Assembly: GCA_002403995.1 (NCBI GenBank)
Contig: DHIV01000106.1
Location: 1 to 25,736, forward strand
From: Gallionella sp. UBA4737
GTDB lineage: Bacteria; Pseudomonadota; Gammaproteobacteria; Burkholderiales; Gallionellaceae
DNA length: 25,736 nt
Reading direction: 5' to 3'
In this document: in pieces, positions 25,131 to 25,736 of the stretch
Numbering within the stretch: position 1 is the stretch's first letter
How the letters are laid out: the number at the start of each line of letters is the position of its first letter
Made by a program: the position numbers and the translations under genes
Notes under the pieces: model-generated
The model's database searches: none
What the model was told of the DNA's origin: nothing
Seen by the model: only the letters and a program-made list of their open reading frames with translations

Positions 25131-25304
25131 GTAGCGGTCGTAGCTTCAGCTACGGGAACCGCACGGCCTACCCCTTGCGGGTGCGCTATCTATACACAGC
25201 CAATGTAGGTCGGGCTACGCCCGACATGGTGGGCGTCACCCGCAAGGGATACGCCGTGGTTGTAAGGGGTAAAACCCCAACAACACACGCAGAGCCCACT
25301 CTAC
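25131..25304. repeat. compound GTAG-headed REP-like palindrome array, locus 3 (metK-ahcY gap)
   Basis: Several nested inverted repeats: (1) a GTAG head at 25131, with GCGGT...ACCGC arms around CGTAGC-TTCA-GCTACG (25139-25154), and a CTAC tail at 25168-25171; (2) CCCTTGCGGGTG (25172-25183) with its exact inverse CACCCGCAAGGG (25237-25248), enclosing (3) a GTAG-headed unit with stem GTCGGGC/GCCCGAC around TAC (25209-25225); (4) GGTGGGC (25228-25234) against GAGCCCACTCTAC at the right end (25292-25304), with GGGGT/ACCCC around AAA (25266-25278) inside. With the dyads and riboswitch it makes up most of the 397-base gap 24915-25306, which holds no gene. Confidence 0.8.
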
Positions 25305-25306
25305 AG

Positions 25307-25736
25307 TTACTTTAATTTGCCGGCATCCTCACGCAACGCGATGGCGCGATCCGTGGCTTCCCAGGTGAAGCCCGGCTCTTCGCGGCCGAAGTGGCCGTAA
25401 GCGGCGGTGTTCTCATAGATCGGGCGCAACAGGTCGAGCATTTGCACGATGCCCTTGGGACGCAGGTCGAAGTGGCGCAACACCAGCTCGGTCAGTTTTT
25501 CATTGGAAATCTTGCCGGTGCCATAGGTGTCCACCATCAAGCTGGTCGGTTTGGCCACGCCGATCGCATAAGATATCTGCACCAGGCATTTGGTCGCCAA
25601 TCCGGCAGCGACGATGTTCTTGGCGACATAACGGGCGGCATACGCGGCGGAGCGATCCACCTTGGACGGATCCTTCCCGGAGAACGCGCCACCGCCGTGC
25701 GGGGCTGCACCACCGTAGGTGTCGACGATGATCTTG
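25307..25736 (-). CDS. metK: S-adenosylmethionine synthetase (C-terminal part, runs off the window)
   Basis: About 143 C-terminal residues of the enzyme that makes SAM from methionine and ATP. The signature GGGAFSGKD is present near the window edge (preceded by KIIVDTYGGAAPH), followed by KVDRSAAYAARYVAKNIVAAGLA, the QISYAIGVAKP block and the terminal FTWE plus EDAGKLK. All these are normal for bacterial MetK (about 385-390 residues); the N-terminal 60% lies beyond 25736, so no start is given. It is upstream of ahcY in the same direction, but a 392-base gap with repeats and a riboswitch separates them, so ahcY likely has its own promoter. Confidence 0.97.
   Translation of the reverse strand, partial: KIIVDTYGGAAPHGGGAFSGKDPSKVDRSAAYAARYVAKNIVAAGLATKCLVQISYAIGVAKPTSLMVDTYGTGKISNEKLTELVLRHFDLRPKGIVQMLDLLRPIYENTAAYGHFGREEPGFTWEATDRAIALREDAGKLK

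Noticed and set aside
25131..25304. CRISPR array in the repeat-rich metK-ahcY gap
   Set aside because: The repeats are inverted palindromes of different lengths, not evenly spaced direct repeats with spacers.

Overview
The window is ordinary, gene-dense chromosomal DNA of a betaproteobacterium. The evidence is the gene content and order (ubiH-type hydroxylase-dsbC; dusB-fis; purH-purD; pteridine reductase-ttcA; metK / SAH riboswitch-ahcY / holin-like protein-metF), the GC-rich coding sequence, and betaproteobacterial-looking proteins throughout. A member of the Nitrosomonadales/Gallionellaceae is my best guess; that is inference from style and synteny. I see no prophage, insertion sequence, CRISPR array, tRNA or rRNA.

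Left block (1-4.3 kb): a minus-strand operon of a UbiH/COQ6-type FAD hydroxylase, a periplasmic DsbC-type isomerase and a PAS-GGDEF diguanylate cyclase. Its PAS domain has the LOV layout but lacks the photoactive cysteine. The operon is divergent from dusB-fis. Next (4.3-9.4 kb), on the plus strand: purH, purD, a TsaC/YrdC-domain protein directly abutting purD, hemF and a small SAM methyltransferase. Then a Kef-type K+ efflux antiporter, a lytic transglycosylase with an unusual low-complexity insert, cca, and a small AT-richer beta-barrel protein preceded by an FNR-like dyad.

Middle block (15.7-19.5 kb): a MidA/NDUFAF7-like methyltransferase on the minus strand, then plus-strand pteridine reductase, ttcA and a YfaZ-like outer-membrane protein, ending at a hairpin terminator. 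Right block (19.6-25.7 kb), all minus strand: metK (5' end outside the window), a repeat-rich 397-bp intergenic region with an SAH riboswitch, ahcY, a holin-family-4 membrane protein, metF, trhP (yegQ), an AT-rich gene of unknown function, and a YhcH/YjgK-family protein.

Two functional themes recur. One is one-carbon and SAM metabolism: MetK makes SAM, methyltransferases turn it into SAH, AhcY clears SAH under riboswitch control, MetF supplies methyl-THF, the pteridine reductase supports the reduced pterin pool, and PurH uses 10-formyl-THF. The other is tRNA maturation: dusB, a TsaC-like gene, cca, ttcA and trhP. Three intergenic regions carry GTAG-headed REP-like palindromes. The observations most worth a second look are the degenerate LOV domain, the AT-rich orphan gene, the SAH riboswitch with its overlapping anti-Shine-Dalgarno hairpin and nearby operator-like dyads, the Slt insert, and the divergent TsaC-like protein.
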